64,000 bases of DNA from Ligilactobacillus salivarius DSM 20555 = ATCC 11741 (GCF_001435955.1 NZ_AYYT01000001.1:124001-188000); one strand, 5' to 3'; counted from the stretch's first letter, positions 36,246 through 46,970 are shown. Numbers and translations are program-made. The notes: generated by a model not told the origin, from the letters alone.

Positions 36246-37023
36246 TTTTTCTCCTTATAACCTTTTTAATTCTTCTAGAAATCGCCCAAAATATTCTGAA
36301 CACTAAATTTACATATCTCCCTAATTTTTCACCAAATATAGCATTATTCTTCCTAATTATTTCAATATGTTTTAAATTAGTTTTAGACTGCCATGATGCA
36401 CTATAATGGTGGATACTATGCGTATTATCAGTTGTAGCTATCTTTCCTGTCAAAAAATTCATTGGTGAAAAATATTCCATTGGATAAATTGAAATACCGT
36501 TATCCAATTTTTGAAATTCATTTTTCTTCTTGAACCCTTTTTTTAAAAAATAGTTTGTCGCATATATTGGAATAGAAATCAAATTAAGACTCCCATCCTC
36601 ATTAATAAACTTTATTTTATCGTATTCATGAAGTAGGTTACCGATATCATTATTATTTTTTTCAGCTCCAAATGCTAAACCTGGATTGATAAAATATCCA
36701 TTCTCATTACTTTCAATACCCATAAATATTTTATTTTCCAATAAATCGTCAAAGTTCTTAATAACTTCTACATCTGTATCTAAATATATTCCACCATATT
36801 TGTATACTACATCATATCCGACGTAATCAGACACAAAACCCCATTTACCTTTTTCGAAAGCTTGTTTCATATACTCATTTTTTGTATAATCATAATTACT
36901 TTCATTCCAACATTTTATTTCATAATCAGGACATTTTTCTTTCCATGTATCAATATAATCTTGAAGTTCTTTGGGCAGAGGATTTCCGCCAAACCAACAG
37001 TAGTGAATAACTTTAGGTATCAT
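36232..37023 (-). CDS. Family 32-type glycosyltransferase (DXD)
   Basis: A 263-residue protein opening with IPKVIHYCWFGGNPLPKEL and carrying GGIYLDTDVEVIKNFDDL, the Gly-Gly-x-Tyr-x-Asp-x-Asp donor site of GT32 and capsular glycosyltransferases. The C-terminus has basic residues (RRIKKVIRRK). It is coupled by ATGA to the Gtf3-like gene upstream and overlaps the GT2 gene downstream. Confidence 0.9.
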   Translation of the reverse strand: MIPKVIHYCWFGGNPLPKELQDYIDTWKEKCPDYEIKCWNESNYDYTKNEYMKQAFEKGKWGFVSDYVGYDVVYKYGGIYLDTDVEVIKNFDDLLENKIFMGIESNENGYFINPGLAFGAEKNNNDIGNLLHEYDKIKFINEDGSLNLISIPIYATNYFLKKGFKKKNEFQKLDNGISIYPMEYFSPMNFLTGKIATTDNTHSIHHYSASWQSKTNLKHIEIIRKNNAIFGEKLGRYVNLVFRIFWAISRRIKKVIRRKNDEN

Positions 37024-38027
37024 TGATCTATCACCCCTAATTCTGTAATAGCTTTCTTTATATAGAATCCCGATCGAAGTTTATGAGCTATCTTTATAGT
37101 ATTGGATTTAATCTCTTGATATTCTTCTCTAGTCATTTTATCTAAAATTGGTTTAATTTGTGATAAATTATCAACTACTATGCCCAATTTATTTTTATCA
37201 ACAAATTCAGCTAATGCTGCCTCTCGCCATATAATGATAGGCATACCTGAACTTAAATATAAAGAAGTTTTATGTGGATTGTTATATTTAAGGTATTCAC
37301 CGTATACACCACTACATTCTTTACTACTGTCTCCATCCCATATCAAGCCAAAATTTTGAGTTAGCAATTCTTTAGCTAATTCATCAGGTGGTAATGATCC
37401 TCTATATTCAATATGTTTACTTATTAAAGCTGGAGAAAAGTTAGGCCCAAATAATGTCAATTTAAAATCTGGCTCGTATTCTTTTAGAAATGCAGCTTTA
37501 TTCAAATTGCCTGCATAACAAACACTTTTATCAAAAATATTATTTTCTTGTAGAGGAATATTATTATCATAATCAAAAATTTCTAAATCAACAATTGGTA
37601 CCTCTACTCCACTATTTCTTAGCCAATCAATCATTTTTTTGTTATGAGCAATTACACCATCAGACATATTTAACAAATCCAGCTCAAAATTGTTTCCACC
37701 ATTTTTAAATCGTAATGACTCTAAATCATGGATTAAGATGTATACCTTTTGAGAATTTTTCTTTAAATTCCTTATTATCGCCTTATTAGTACGCTCATTA
37801 AGTGCTGGATATTGAAAAATAGCATTCTCATATCTTCCTTTTAATCTAAAGGGTATATCAAATAAACTCTGTCTATAACTAACTAACTCTGCACGTCTTC
37901 CACCATAAAAATAGAAGTCTTGTATCTTAAAATCATAAATTTTTAAAAAATTTTCAACGTCTATCTTTGCCTTGGGGCCAGCTTCGTTTTGACTCTTATT
38001 ATACATAGAAACAATTATGTTATTCAT
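37020..38027 (-). CDS. Gtf3-like glucosyltransferase
   Basis: A 335-residue GT-B-like enzyme resembling Gtf3 of serine-rich-repeat adhesin glycosylation. Recognisable parts are QYPALNERTNKAIIRNLKK, ILIHDLESLRF, CYAGNLNKAAFL and the C-terminal KYNNPHKTSLYLSSGMPIIIW. Gtf3 adds the second sugar to O-GlcNAc on the adhesin. No adhesin, GtfA/B or accessory Sec gene is visible, so here it may act on another glycan. It begins the three-enzyme unit. Confidence 0.85.
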   Translation of the reverse strand: MNNIIVSMYNKSQNEAGPKAKIDVENFLKIYDFKIQDFYFYGGRRAELVSYRQSLFDIPFRLKGRYENAIFQYPALNERTNKAIIRNLKKNSQKVYILIHDLESLRFKNGGNNFELDLLNMSDGVIAHNKKMIDWLRNSGVEVPIVDLEIFDYDNNIPLQENNIFDKSVCYAGNLNKAAFLKEYEPDFKLTLFGPNFSPALISKHIEYRGSLPPDELAKELLTQNFGLIWDGDSSKECSGVYGEYLKYNNPHKTSLYLSSGMPIIIWREAALAEFVDKNKLGIVVDNLSQIKPILDKMTREEYQEIKSNTIKIAHKLRSGFYIKKAITELGVIDQ

Positions 38028-38056
38028 ACATAACCTACCTCAATCTTAATATCTAC

Positions 38057-38099
38057 TAAAAAGAGTAGGAAATGGAAACCATCCCTACTCCTCTTTTTT
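38057..38099 (-). terminator. Terminator of the second yitT gene
   Basis: GAGTAGG (38063-38069) pairs with CCTACTC (38084-38090); on the minus strand a U run follows. Confidence 0.7.
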
Positions 38100-38970
38100 A
38101 CATACTTGGTTCATAAAATCTTCCTAATATATGTACATTTTCAGCAATGCTGACAAATGCCTTAGGATCTGACTCACGCATGGCTTCTTTTAAGTCAAAC
38201 ATTTCATAACGAGAAATTACAGTTAATAATACTGTCTTTCTATCATGCTGATATGCCCCCTCAGCATCATGAATAATTGTAATTCCCCTTCTCATATGAT
38301 GTTGAATAGTCTTAACTACAAGATCTGGTTTATTAGTAACTATCATCACTTGCATTTTTTGTTGACGAGTATAAACCATATCCATTACTTGAGCATTAAT
38401 AAAAATTCCCAAAGCTGAATAAAAGGCATGTGGCCAACCAAAAACGAAACCAGCAGCTATAATTATAAACATATTAAAAACCAAGTTTACTGTACCAACT
38501 GATTTCCCAGTACGTTTACGCACAGTTAAACTAATAATATCTAATCCACCAGTTGAAATACCATTTTTTAATGCTAATCCTGTTCCAAAGCCATTAATAG
38601 TAGCACCAAAAATTGCACAAATAATGGGATCATTGGTCAAAGTAACTGGCTGAATAACTTTCATCATAATACTAGAAAAAACAACTGCCAAAATTGTAAA
38701 AATTGTAAATTTATGGCTAATTTGGAACCATGCTAATATAAACAAAGGTAAGTTCAACACAAATAACATTAGAGCTGTCGACAAATGAATTCCACTTGAA
38801 GCAGTTAATGTAGAAATCAACTGAGCTAACCCCGTAATACCTGAAGAATAAATCTTACCAGGATCCCAAAAGAAATTTAATGCAATTGATACCAAAATAC
38901 CATAAATAAAAGCCATTGATGCTTTTGCAAAATACTGGTGTCTCTTCCACACCTTTTGCAACTCATCCAT
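38098..38970 (-). CDS. YitT family membrane protein (second copy)
   Basis: A 290-residue paralogue of the protein at 31037 with the same plan: a membrane half with GLALKNGISTGGLDIIS, then a DUF2179 domain (VTNKPDLVVKTIQHHMRRGITIIHDAEGAY). The two are divergent, so the duplication is old. It stands alone with a GAGAGGAA site and its own terminator. Confidence 0.9.
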   Translation of the reverse strand: MDELQKVWKRHQYFAKASMAFIYGILVSIALNFFWDPGKIYSSGITGLAQLISTLTASSGIHLSTALMLFVLNLPLFILAWFQISHKFTIFTILAVVFSSIMMKVIQPVTLTNDPIICAIFGATINGFGTGLALKNGISTGGLDIISLTVRKRTGKSVGTVNLVFNMFIIIAAGFVFGWPHAFYSALGIFINAQVMDMVYTRQQKMQVMIVTNKPDLVVKTIQHHMRRGITIIHDAEGAYQHDRKTVLLTVISRYEMFDLKEAMRESDPKAFVSIAENVHILGRFYEPSM

Positions 38971-38993
38971 AATCTATAATTCCTCTCTTTTTA

Positions 38994-39512
38994 TTAATTC
39001 CAATGCTGATTACGAAATTGTTCCCTACCGCCCATTTCTTCTAAAGCATATCTTTCCGGATTTTTCTTGTAGAAATCCTGATGATATTCTTCTGCCTCAT
39101 AGAAGGGTTTAGCATTTTCAATTTGTGTTACGATTGGCTTATCAAATTCTCCACTTTCAGCTAAGGCTTTCTTTGATTCTTCAGCAATTTTACGTTGCTC
39201 TTCATCATGAACAAAAATTACAGGGCGATAACTATCCCCTCTATCTTGAAATTGCCCCATTGCATCAGTCGGATCTGTTTGGCGCCAATAGATATTCACT
39301 AATTCTGCATAGGAAATGATTTCAGGATCAAAAACTATTTTTACAGCTTCTGTATGACCTGTTGTATGAGAACATACTTGCTCATAAGTTGGATTTTCAA
39401 CAAAGCCCCCTGTATATCCTGAACGAACACTAATAATCCCCGGCATCTTATCAAACGGCTCTACCATACACCAGAAACATCCACCTGCAAAAATAGCAGT
39501 ATCTTTACTCAT
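38994..39512 (-). CDS. msrA: Peptide-methionine (S)-S-oxide reductase MsrA
   Basis: A 172-residue enzyme from the ATG at 39510-39512, chosen for its GAGGTGA site. The catalytic cysteine is in [13 protein letters not shown], followed by [24 protein letters not shown] and [13 protein letters not shown]. It repairs oxidised methionine. No msrB gene is adjacent. Confidence 0.96.
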   Translation of the reverse strand: MSKDTAIFAGGCFWCMVEPFDKMPGIISVRSGYTGGFVENPTYEQVCSHTTGHTEAVKIVFDPEIISYAELVNIYWRQTDPTDAMGQFQDRGDSYRPVIFVHDEEQRKIAEESKKALAESGEFDKPIVTQIENAKPFYEAEEYHQDFYKKNPERYALEEMGGREQFRNQHWN

Positions 39513-39567
39513 ATAAGTCACCTCGTTCATTAAACTCATTAGATTGATTATATCATGTTTTCTAATA

Positions 39568-40209
39568 TTATTTTATCCTTTTTTGCCCTTCTTGACAGAT
39601 TTCCAATAATGGACAAGTTTCACATTTAGGGGCTCTCGCCATACATTGATAGCGTCCCCAGAAAATCATTCGATGATGAGATTTTATCCAATCTTCTTTA
39701 GGAACCTTTGACATTAATATTCTTTCAGTCTCCCTAACTGTAGCATCTTCTGGAACTATTGCTAAACGCTTAGAAATTCTATGTACATGTGTGTCAACTG
39801 CAAAAGCAGGAACACCAAATCTCTCAGCTAATACAACATCTGCCGTCTTTCTTCCAACACCAGATAAGGACATCAACTCCTTATGTGTTTTAGGCACAAC
39901 AGAATTAAAATTCTCCACTAGCATTTTCGAGCATTCTACTAAATATTTGGCTTTATTTTTATAAAGACCGATAGTCTTGATATATTTAGCAACTTCTTTT
40001 GGATCAGTCTTAGCCATATCTATCGGATATTTGTACCTATCAAACAATGCTGGGGTGATTTTGTTTACCGCTTTATCTGTGGTTTGTGCACTCAAGATAA
40101 CAGCTAATAAAAAATGATAATCACTATCAGCTATTAATGAAGTTGTCGCATTTGGAAACATTTTTCCCATTTCTTGTAGCGCATATTGTGTTTCTTTACT
40201 ATCTAACAT
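39568..40209 (-). CDS. nth: Endonuclease III
   Basis: A 213-residue base-excision glycosylase starting at 40209, after GGGGGAGA. The helix-hairpin-helix [13 protein letters not shown], catalytic Asp in [14 protein letters not shown] and the C-terminal iron-sulphur cluster cysteines C-x6-C-x2-C-x5-C ([17 protein letters not shown]) are intact. It removes oxidised pyrimidines. It follows dnaD as in many Firmicutes. Confidence 0.97.
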   Translation of the reverse strand: MLDSKETQYALQEMGKMFPNATTSLIADSDYHFLLAVILSAQTTDKAVNKITPALFDRYKYPIDMAKTDPKEVAKYIKTIGLYKNKAKYLVECSKMLVENFNSVVPKTHKELMSLSGVGRKTADVVLAERFGVPAFAVDTHVHRISKRLAIVPEDATVRETERILMSKVPKEDWIKSHHRMIFWGRYQCMARAPKCETCPLLEICQEGQKRIK

Positions 40210-40223
40210 ATAATCTCCCCCAC

Positions 40224-40931
40224 TTAATCCAACCACTTTGTCAATGGTATTTTAGGTTTGTTCTCTTTATTTTTATTATTGTCGCTTATTGTATTAATGT
40301 TTTCTTTCCTTTTTTCTCTAGCTTTCTTTAAATTTTCTACATCTACCTTAGATCTAATTCCTTGTTTTTCCCAACTGAGTAAAATCCTGTCAATATATTT
40401 TAAATTATATGCCTGACTTAAAACAGCTTCCCTCAAAGCAAGTAATATTAGGTCTGTTTTATATTTATCTTCTTCTATCCAATCATTTATCATTTCTAAT
40501 TCTATTGGAGATAAATCCCTACCAAATTCTACTTGGAAAGCATTAAATATTTTTTGTCTATCTTTTTCTGCCGATACATTTAATAGTTCTTTTTTTTCTT
40601 CATCTATCAATGAATCTAGTTTTTGGTATAAGAAATCAAAACTATAACTGTCAGTTTTTTGTCCTTGTTGATTTATAATTGTTTCAATCTTCAGTATTTT
40701 TTTCTCTATTAAATTGTGTAATTGTGTATATACATCATTAACAGATATTTGCAAACTTTTAGCTATATTTTCTAGTTCAGGAAATGTTTCCCCTTTTTGA
40801 AGATAACTATTAAGTTGTAAGTACAAAATAAATTCCGTATCAGTCATTCCTAATTTCTTATAGTTTTTCAATACCAGGTTTGAAATTACCGTATTTCCTT
40901 GATGTAGAAACTCTCTTAATGTACTGTCCAA
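40224..40931 (-). CDS. dnaD: DNA replication protein DnaD
   Basis: A 235-residue DnaD with an N-terminal winged-helix (DTEFILYLQLNSYLQKG) and a C-terminal DnaB/DnaD domain (FGRDLSPIELEMINDWIEED, ALREAVLSQAYNLKYIDRIL). It helps load the replicative helicase. The start is TTG with GGGTGA. It is separated from asnS by a terminator. Confidence 0.92.
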   Translation of the reverse strand: MDSTLREFLHQGNTVISNLVLKNYKKLGMTDTEFILYLQLNSYLQKGETFPELENIAKSLQISVNDVYTQLHNLIEKKILKIETIINQQGQKTDSYSFDFLYQKLDSLIDEEKKELLNVSAEKDRQKIFNAFQVEFGRDLSPIELEMINDWIEEDKYKTDLILLALREAVLSQAYNLKYIDRILLSWEKQGIRSKVDVENLKKAREKRKENINTISDNNKNKENKPKIPLTKWLD

Positions 40932-40998
40932 TTTTTTATCACCCGTTTCTTAATTCACTACCTTGATTTAAACATATATTACTATTAAAAAGCAATTT

Positions 40999-41027
40999 AA
41001 AAAGGCCGATGAAAATTCATCAGACCT
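40999..41027 (-). terminator. Terminator of asnS
   Basis: GATGAA and TTCATC form the top of the helix, AGG and CCT the base, with a small internal loop; a U run follows on the minus strand. Confidence 0.65.
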
Positions 41028-41040
41028 CTTCAAAATAAAT

Positions 41041-42342
41041 TTATGGATAAATCCTATTCAATAATCTTGGGAATGGAATTGCTTCACGAATATGATCTTC
41101 ACCTGTAATCCAAGTTACAGCACGTTCTAATCCTAAACCAAAACCAGAATGTGGAACACTACCATATCTACGCAAGTCTAAATACCATTCATAATCCTTT
41201 ACATCTAGGCCAGCTTTAATAATTTGTTCTTCCAAATACTTTGGATCTGTAGCGCGTTCAGATCCACCAATGATTTCACCGTATCCTTCAGGTGCTAACA
41301 TATCAGCACAAATTACTACATCATCACGAGTTGGATGTGGTTTCATGTAGAATGGCTTAATGGCTTTTGGATAGTTCATAACAAAAACTGGTTTACTAAA
41401 ATGTTCAGCTAAATATGTTTCTTCAGGAGAACCGAAATCTTCTCCCCATTTTACATCTGGGAATTTACCAGATTGTTGCAATAATTCAATTGCTTCATCA
41501 TAAGAAATACGTGGGTATGGTAATTCCGTATATCTCTTAAGAACTTCTGTATCTCTACCTAGGATTTGTAGAGGATATTGACAGTTATCTAAAACGCTTT
41601 GTACTAAATATGCAACATAACGTTCTTGAATTTCTAGACTTTCTTCTTGATGCATGAATGCCATTTCAGGTTCAATCATCCAAAATTCAATCAAATGGCG
41701 ACGTGTCTTAGATTTTTCAGCACGGAAAGTAGGACCAAATGAAAATACTTTTCCATAAGCCATTGCTCCAGCTTCTTCATATAACTGTCCAGATTGTGAT
41801 AGATATGCATCTCTGTCAAAATATTCTGTATGGAACAATTCAGTTGTTCCCTCTGGTGCACTACCAGTCAAAATAGGTGCATCTAATTTAATGAAACCTT
41901 CTTTGTTGAAGAATTCATAAGTTGCACGAATCATTTCATTACGAATTTGCATAATAGCAAATTGTTTCTTAGAACGTAGCCATAAATGGCGATGGTCCAT
42001 CAAAAAGTCTGTACCATGTTCTTTGGGTGTAATAGGATATTCATTACTTTCACCAACAACTTCTATTTCTTCAATTTCGATTTCATATCCGAAATGTGAA
42101 CGTTTATCTTCATGAATGACACCTGTAACATACAAACTAGTCTCTTGCTTTACTTCCTTAGCAAGAGCAAATGTTTCCTCACTAACAGCATTTTTCACAA
42201 CTACTCCTTGGAAATATGCTGATCCATCACGCAATTGTAAAAAAGCAATCTTCCCACTGGAACGTTTATTAGTAAGCCATACACCTATTTTTACTTTTTC
42301 GTTAACATGGTGTTTAGCATCAATAATACTAATCGTCTTCAC
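41041..42342 (-). CDS. asnS: Asparaginyl-tRNA synthetase
   Basis: A 433-residue class IIb synthetase: an N-terminal OB anticodon-binding domain, motif 2 in [21 protein letters not shown], motif 3 in [14 protein letters not shown], and the AsnRS-type [10 protein letters not shown]. It charges tRNA-Asn. The start is GTG with GGAGG. It follows aspB, a conserved pairing. Confidence 0.97.
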
Positions 42343-42354
42343 TAATATAACCTC

Positions 42355-43536
42355 CTATTTTCTTTCTTCAACAAACATTTTAATACGTTTTACCGTTTCT
42401 TCAAGATTATCTAAACTTGCAGCATAACTTATTCTAATGTAATCAGACATTCCAAATGCAACTCCTGGAACCACAGCAACATGTGCCTTTTCTAATAAAA
42501 ATTCTGCAAATTCAGAGACATTACTACATCCTACCAACTCTGCGGCTTTAGCAACATTAGGAAATAGGTAGAAAGCTCCTTGAGGTTTTGAATCAAACAC
42601 AAATCCCGGAATTTCTTTAAGTTCCTCATAGATTTTATTTAATCTTTCTTCATAAGCCTCTCGCATAGTAGACACACTACTTTGATCTCCATTTAAAGCT
42701 TCTAAAGCTGCGTATTGACTAACTGCTGTCAAATTACTTGTAGAATGTCCAGCTACTGCAGCAATCTTTTTAATAAATTCTGCATCAGCTACCGCATATC
42801 CAACTCTCCAGCCTGTCATCGCATAAGATTTAGATAATCCACTTACTAAAATTGTCTGTTTTCTAATATCATCGCTTAAATCCATTAATGATACGAACCG
42901 AGTACCATTATAAACCAACTTTCCATACATGTCATCACAAATTATAACTATGTCATTCTTTACAGCCCAATTTCCAATTTCTTCCAATTCTTCTTTTGTA
43001 TATACTAAGCCGGATGGATTTTGTGGTGAATTTAAAATCATCGCTACTGTTTTGTCGGTTCTAGCACTTTCTAAATCTGATGCTGTTACTTTTAGTCCCT
43101 TACTTGGTTTAACAAATACAGGTTTCCCATCCGATAATTTAATTTGCTCACCATAACTTACCCAGTATGGGAGTGGAATAATCACTTCATCTCCCTGATT
43201 TAGCAAGCATTGTGCTATGGCATATAAAGCAAATTTCCCACCAGTCGTAACTGCAACATTATCACTCGTAAAGTTAGTGTTATAGTCTTTGTTAGTAACC
43301 TCTGCTACTTTTTCTCTCAATTCCTTTATACCTAATACAGGAGTATATGAATCTGCTTTTCCATCATTAATTGCAGCAATAGCAGCATCTCTTATATTCT
43401 TAGGTGTTTGAAAATCAGGTTCTCCTACCGTTAAATTAATTACATCAATTCCTTCAGCACGCATTGCATTAGCTCTAGTTGATAGTGCAAGCGTTGCAGA
43501 TGGTTGTATATTTTTAGCTCTTTGTGAAATTTGCAT
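42355..43536 (-). CDS. aspB: Aspartate aminotransferase, class I
   Basis: A 393-residue PLP enzyme with INLTVGEPDFQTP, NSPQNPSGLVY, and the Schiff-base lysine in SGLSKSYAMTGWRVGYAV. It interconverts aspartate and oxaloacetate and would supply aspartate for asparagine. A TTGGAGG site precedes the ATG. It lies between ypmB and asnS. Confidence 0.95.
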   Translation of the reverse strand: MQISQRAKNIQPSATLALSTRANAMRAEGIDVINLTVGEPDFQTPKNIRDAAIAAINDGKADSYTPVLGIKELREKVAEVTNKDYNTNFTSDNVAVTTGGKFALYAIAQCLLNQGDEVIIPLPYWVSYGEQIKLSDGKPVFVKPSKGLKVTASDLESARTDKTVAMILNSPQNPSGLVYTKEELEEIGNWAVKNDIVIICDDMYGKLVYNGTRFVSLMDLSDDIRKQTILVSGLSKSYAMTGWRVGYAVADAEFIKKIAAVAGHSTSNLTAVSQYAALEALNGDQSSVSTMREAYEERLNKIYEELKEIPGFVFDSKPQGAFYLFPNVAKAAELVGCSNVSEFAEFLLEKAHVAVVPGVAFGMSDYIRISYAASLDNLEETVKRIKMFVEERK

Positions 43537-43553
43537 AGATAACTGCCTCCAAA

Positions 43554-44060
43554 TTATATATTTTGAATGGATTTTATGATCTTTCCAGTTTTAAAACTTA
43601 TCAAATCATAACAAATATTATTTTGATTATTCAAATATGTTACTTCCCAAACAGGTTTGTTATTTACCAATCCTAAGGAAGTTTTTGTTATCTTTTTAGG
43701 ATTTCTTTCTATCTTAACGATATTCTTAGCTTTATTTACAGAAATCCCCTTATCCTGTGCATATATATTTACTTTTTTGCCATTTTGAGAAGTAATAACA
43801 TATACCTCTTGACCACGCGCATTTGTTCCGTAAATAGTGTAATAAGTCTGTTTTCTATTAAATACATAAAAGTCTTCAACTTTTCTTACGTTACCATATT
43901 TCTTAGCCACCAAATAAGCTTCTTTTTTTTCTTGAACTTGCGGGCTTTGAGCTTTTGCGTAACCTAAAATTATTAAAAGAACAATAATAATAATTGTACT
44001 CCAAAAATAAAATTTCTTATTTATCCTTGAATCATGTTTTCTTCTCAATTTTCTCACCAA
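43554..44060 (-). CDS. YpmB-like membrane-anchored protein (DUF5590)
   Basis: A 168-residue protein with an N-terminal membrane helix (FYFWSTIIIIVLLIILGYA) and an extracellular domain with two PepSY-like halves (NKPVWEVTYLNNQNNICYD). This matches YpmB-type proteins found between dinG and aspB. The start is ambiguous: TTG at 44060 and GTG at 44057 lack good sites, while the TTG at 44048 follows GGTGAG. The function is unknown. Confidence 0.8.
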   Translation of the reverse strand: MVRKLRRKHDSRINKKFYFWSTIIIIVLLIILGYAKAQSPQVQEKKEAYLVAKKYGNVRKVEDFYVFNRKQTYYTIYGTNARGQEVYVITSQNGKKVNIYAQDKGISVNKAKNIVKIERNPKKITKTSLGLVNNKPVWEVTYLNNQNNICYDLISFKTGKIIKSIQNI

Positions 44061-44180
44061 AATTTCTATTTGATTCTATACTATTAAATCATTAGTATCT
44101 GAGCAATATTATACAATAAAAAAAGCAAACTTTAAAATTTAAAATTGATAAAAAATGTGTAAAAAACTCATATTTTCTCT

Positions 44181-46970
44181 TTATTCACCCAAAAATGAAG
44201 TAATTTCTTTTAATAGATCATCAATTTTCAAACTTTTAAGATTAACTCCATCTGGAAACGAACTAATAAATTTTTCTCCGTAGTTTTTATTAGCAATTCT
44301 TGAATCAAGTAATACAAATATTCCTTTATCTTTAGGAGTTCTTATTAATCTTCCCCACCCTTGTTGCAATCTTAAAATTGCCTCTGGTAAAGCTAGATTA
44401 TAAAATGAATTAATTCCTTTTTTTTCTAACTTTCTATACCTAGCTTTATTAAGGACAGTATCTGGAGACTGGAACGGCAATCGTGTGACTATTACCATCT
44501 CTAAATTATTTTCAGGTAAATCAATACCTTCCCAAAAAGCACCTGCTCCTAATAAAATTTTTCCTTCTCCTAGCATAAATCTTTTTTTAATTTTTTCTAC
44601 ACTACCAGTTATACCTTGCGCTAAAATCTCACGTTTACTTCCAATTTTCTTAACTAACTTAGGATAGACTGATTCAATTATTTCTAATGAATTAAATAAT
44701 ATCAATGTCTGTCTATTATTATTCAGCAATATTTTCTCTAAATCATGAGATAAATACTCTATGTATTCTTTTTTTGAAATCGACGTTATATCCGGAATAT
44801 CTTTTAAAATATAGGCTCTAGTTTGTTTGCTATAATCAAAAATATTATCGTATTTCTTAATCTTAACCTGACTATTGAGATCTAATTGTCTAAACATGTA
44901 ATCCCTAGTTTCTTTCATAGCTAGGTTTGCACCTACCAGTAAAACTGTAGAAAATTTTTTATATACTCTATCATTTAAGAAGTTCTCACCATCTAACATG
45001 ATAAAATTCAAACGTAAATGTCCATTTTCTTGTTTATATGGATATGTCAACCAGATAAACTCTGTTTCCAATTCATCTTCCAATCTATTTAAATCTAGAT
45101 ATGACCAACTTTTCATTTCGCTTAATAAAAGATTAAGTAACTTTTGATAATCATTTATTAACTGAATTTCATCCAATCCCAATCTCCCAGTAACAATGGC
45201 TATGCTATACTTTTGAGAAAATTTATTTTGAAGCCTTTTTAAATTTCTTAAAGCTTTCTCAATTTTTTTGAATATAAATAAATTTGCCTTAATCATTCCT
45301 CTAAGATTCAAAGGTTTTATTGGAACTTCAACATATACATCTGATGCTTTGTTCATATTTGAATTAAGATAAGTCATAAAAATTTCTCTTAGATTCATTA
45401 TTTCATAGTCTATAGTTTGAATTGGTCTTATTAACTCAGTATATTGTGCTTTAGTAATAAAATTTATCTCTACTAAATCTCTAAATGAAAAAGATAATTG
45501 TGATTCCATTTTTACTAGTAATGAATCAGAAATTATTTTTATTTGATCAAAATCTATTGTTTTTCTATTTTCTTTAAGCAAATTATCATTCAGGTGCTGT
45601 GCTTCATCAACTATTAATACCGTGTCATTTCCGCCTAATTTATCAACATGACTTAATAAATAAGCATGATTTGTAATAATTATATTCGCATGTCTTCTCA
45701 AAATTTCTTGCCGCTTTAAAAAGTCTACTGAATAAAATGCACTTTTTTTATTTAGTCCTCTTATCCCATGATGCTCTATTTGTGCAAAAATTGTATCTTG
45801 CATACTCAATAAGTTAAGTTCTTCCATATCGCCAGTTGAAGTTTCCATAAGCCAAACTAATAAAGTCATCTGTATTTGAGTGGCCTTTTTTGACTGAGGG
45901 ATAGATAAACTTTGGTAGAATTTATCTATATCAATATAATGCTGGCTTCCCTTTAAATTTACAATATTCAAATTAAAAGGAATAACTTCTTTTAACATTG
46001 ATATATCCTTATCTATTAACTGATTTTGTAAAGTTGTAGTAGCGGTACTTATTACAACTTTTTCTTCAGTAGCTTTATATGCAATAGGCATTAGATAGCC
46101 TAATGTTTTACCAATCCCAGTTGCGGCATCATATATATATTTTTTTGATTTTTTTTCATTCAAGTCATTATTAATATCATCCATCATTTTTATTTGACTA
46201 GAACGCCATTCCAAGACTTCAGAAAAAAGATTTTGCTTTTCATCCTTTGTCTCAGGATATTCTTGTTTTGATATTTTTTCGTCTATGAGTTTAGGCCTTT
46301 TTAAGACAATATCTTCTACGACCATTAAATCATTAGGTAACTTCTCTTCTCTATCCTTTTTATTAAGGTATACTTCATTAAAAAATTCACCTGTTTGAGC
46401 AATTAAAGAATCCCCCATTTTCGCTAATCTTTGCAATAGAATTAAGGGGAAAGTTTCAATTCTCTTTTTTAAATTAATTAATAATTCAGCTGTTGCTTTA
46501 GTATCACTATCCGCTTTATGAGGATGTATATGAGAAAGTTGTAGATACTTACTAACATCTATTAACCTATATGAGACTAATGTTGGATAAATTATTTGTG
46601 TCAGCTGAACTGTATCCATCATTGGTAATTCCAATTCTGGGTATCCAGCCCTTTCTAATTCAGAACTTAAGAAACTATAGTCAAAATTCACGTTATGCGC
46701 TACAAAAGTTGTATTCTGCAACATCGCATAAATTGTTCCTGCAACTTCATCAAAATATGGCGCGTACCGTACATCTTTATCTTTTATTCCTGTAAGTTTC
46801 TTTACTTCAGCTGGTATAGGCATCCCTGGATTTATTAAGGTAGAAAAATGATTTACAATTTTATTTGATTGTACAAAATCACAGCTAAATTGAATTATTT
46901 TATCGCTACCATCTTGTTTAGGACCTGTAGTTTCTAAATCAACCACTGCATATATTCTTTCTTTTATCAT
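44181..46970 (-). CDS. dinG: DinG family helicase with N-terminal 3'-5' exonuclease domain
   Basis: I take the ATG at 46968-46970 (AAGGTGAGA site), giving 929 residues. Residues 1-165 are a DnaQ-type exonuclease (VVDLETTGPKQDGSDKIIQF, FVAHNVNFDYSFL, HKADSDTKATAELL). The rest is an XPD-like helicase with Walker A (DAATGIGKTLGYL), DEAQ box (LIVDEAQHL) and motif VI (RLQQGWGRLIRTPKD). The iron-sulphur cysteines of Gram-negative DinG are missing, as in other Firmicutes. It acts in DNA repair. Confidence 0.95.
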   Translation of the reverse strand: MIKERIYAVVDLETTGPKQDGSDKIIQFSCDFVQSNKIVNHFSTLINPGMPIPAEVKKLTGIKDKDVRYAPYFDEVAGTIYAMLQNTTFVAHNVNFDYSFLSSELERAGYPELELPMMDTVQLTQIIYPTLVSYRLIDVSKYLQLSHIHPHKADSDTKATAELLINLKKRIETFPLILLQRLAKMGDSLIAQTGEFFNEVYLNKKDREEKLPNDLMVVEDIVLKRPKLIDEKISKQEYPETKDEKQNLFSEVLEWRSSQIKMMDDINNDLNEKKSKKYIYDAATGIGKTLGYLMPIAYKATEEKVVISTATTTLQNQLIDKDISMLKEVIPFNLNIVNLKGSQHYIDIDKFYQSLSIPQSKKATQIQMTLLVWLMETSTGDMEELNLLSMQDTIFAQIEHHGIRGLNKKSAFYSVDFLKRQEILRRHANIIITNHAYLLSHVDKLGGNDTVLIVDEAQHLNDNLLKENRKTIDFDQIKIISDSLLVKMESQLSFSFRDLVEINFITKAQYTELIRPIQTIDYEIMNLREIFMTYLNSNMNKASDVYVEVPIKPLNLRGMIKANLFIFKKIEKALRNLKRLQNKFSQKYSIAIVTGRLGLDEIQLINDYQKLLNLLLSEMKSWSYLDLNRLEDELETEFIWLTYPYKQENGHLRLNFIMLDGENFLNDRVYKKFSTVLLVGANLAMKETRDYMFRQLDLNSQVKIKKYDNIFDYSKQTRAYILKDIPDITSISKKEYIEYLSHDLEKILLNNNRQTLILFNSLEIIESVYPKLVKKIGSKREILAQGITGSVEKIKKRFMLGEGKILLGAGAFWEGIDLPENNLEMVIVTRLPFQSPDTVLNKARYRKLEKKGINSFYNLALPEAILRLQQGWGRLIRTPKDKGIFVLLDSRIANKNYGEKFISSFPDGVNLKSLKIDDLLKEITSFLGE

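Noticed and set aside
44061..44180. Possible terminator between dinG and ypmB
   Set aside because: Only a weak AT-only inverted repeat; no stable helix.
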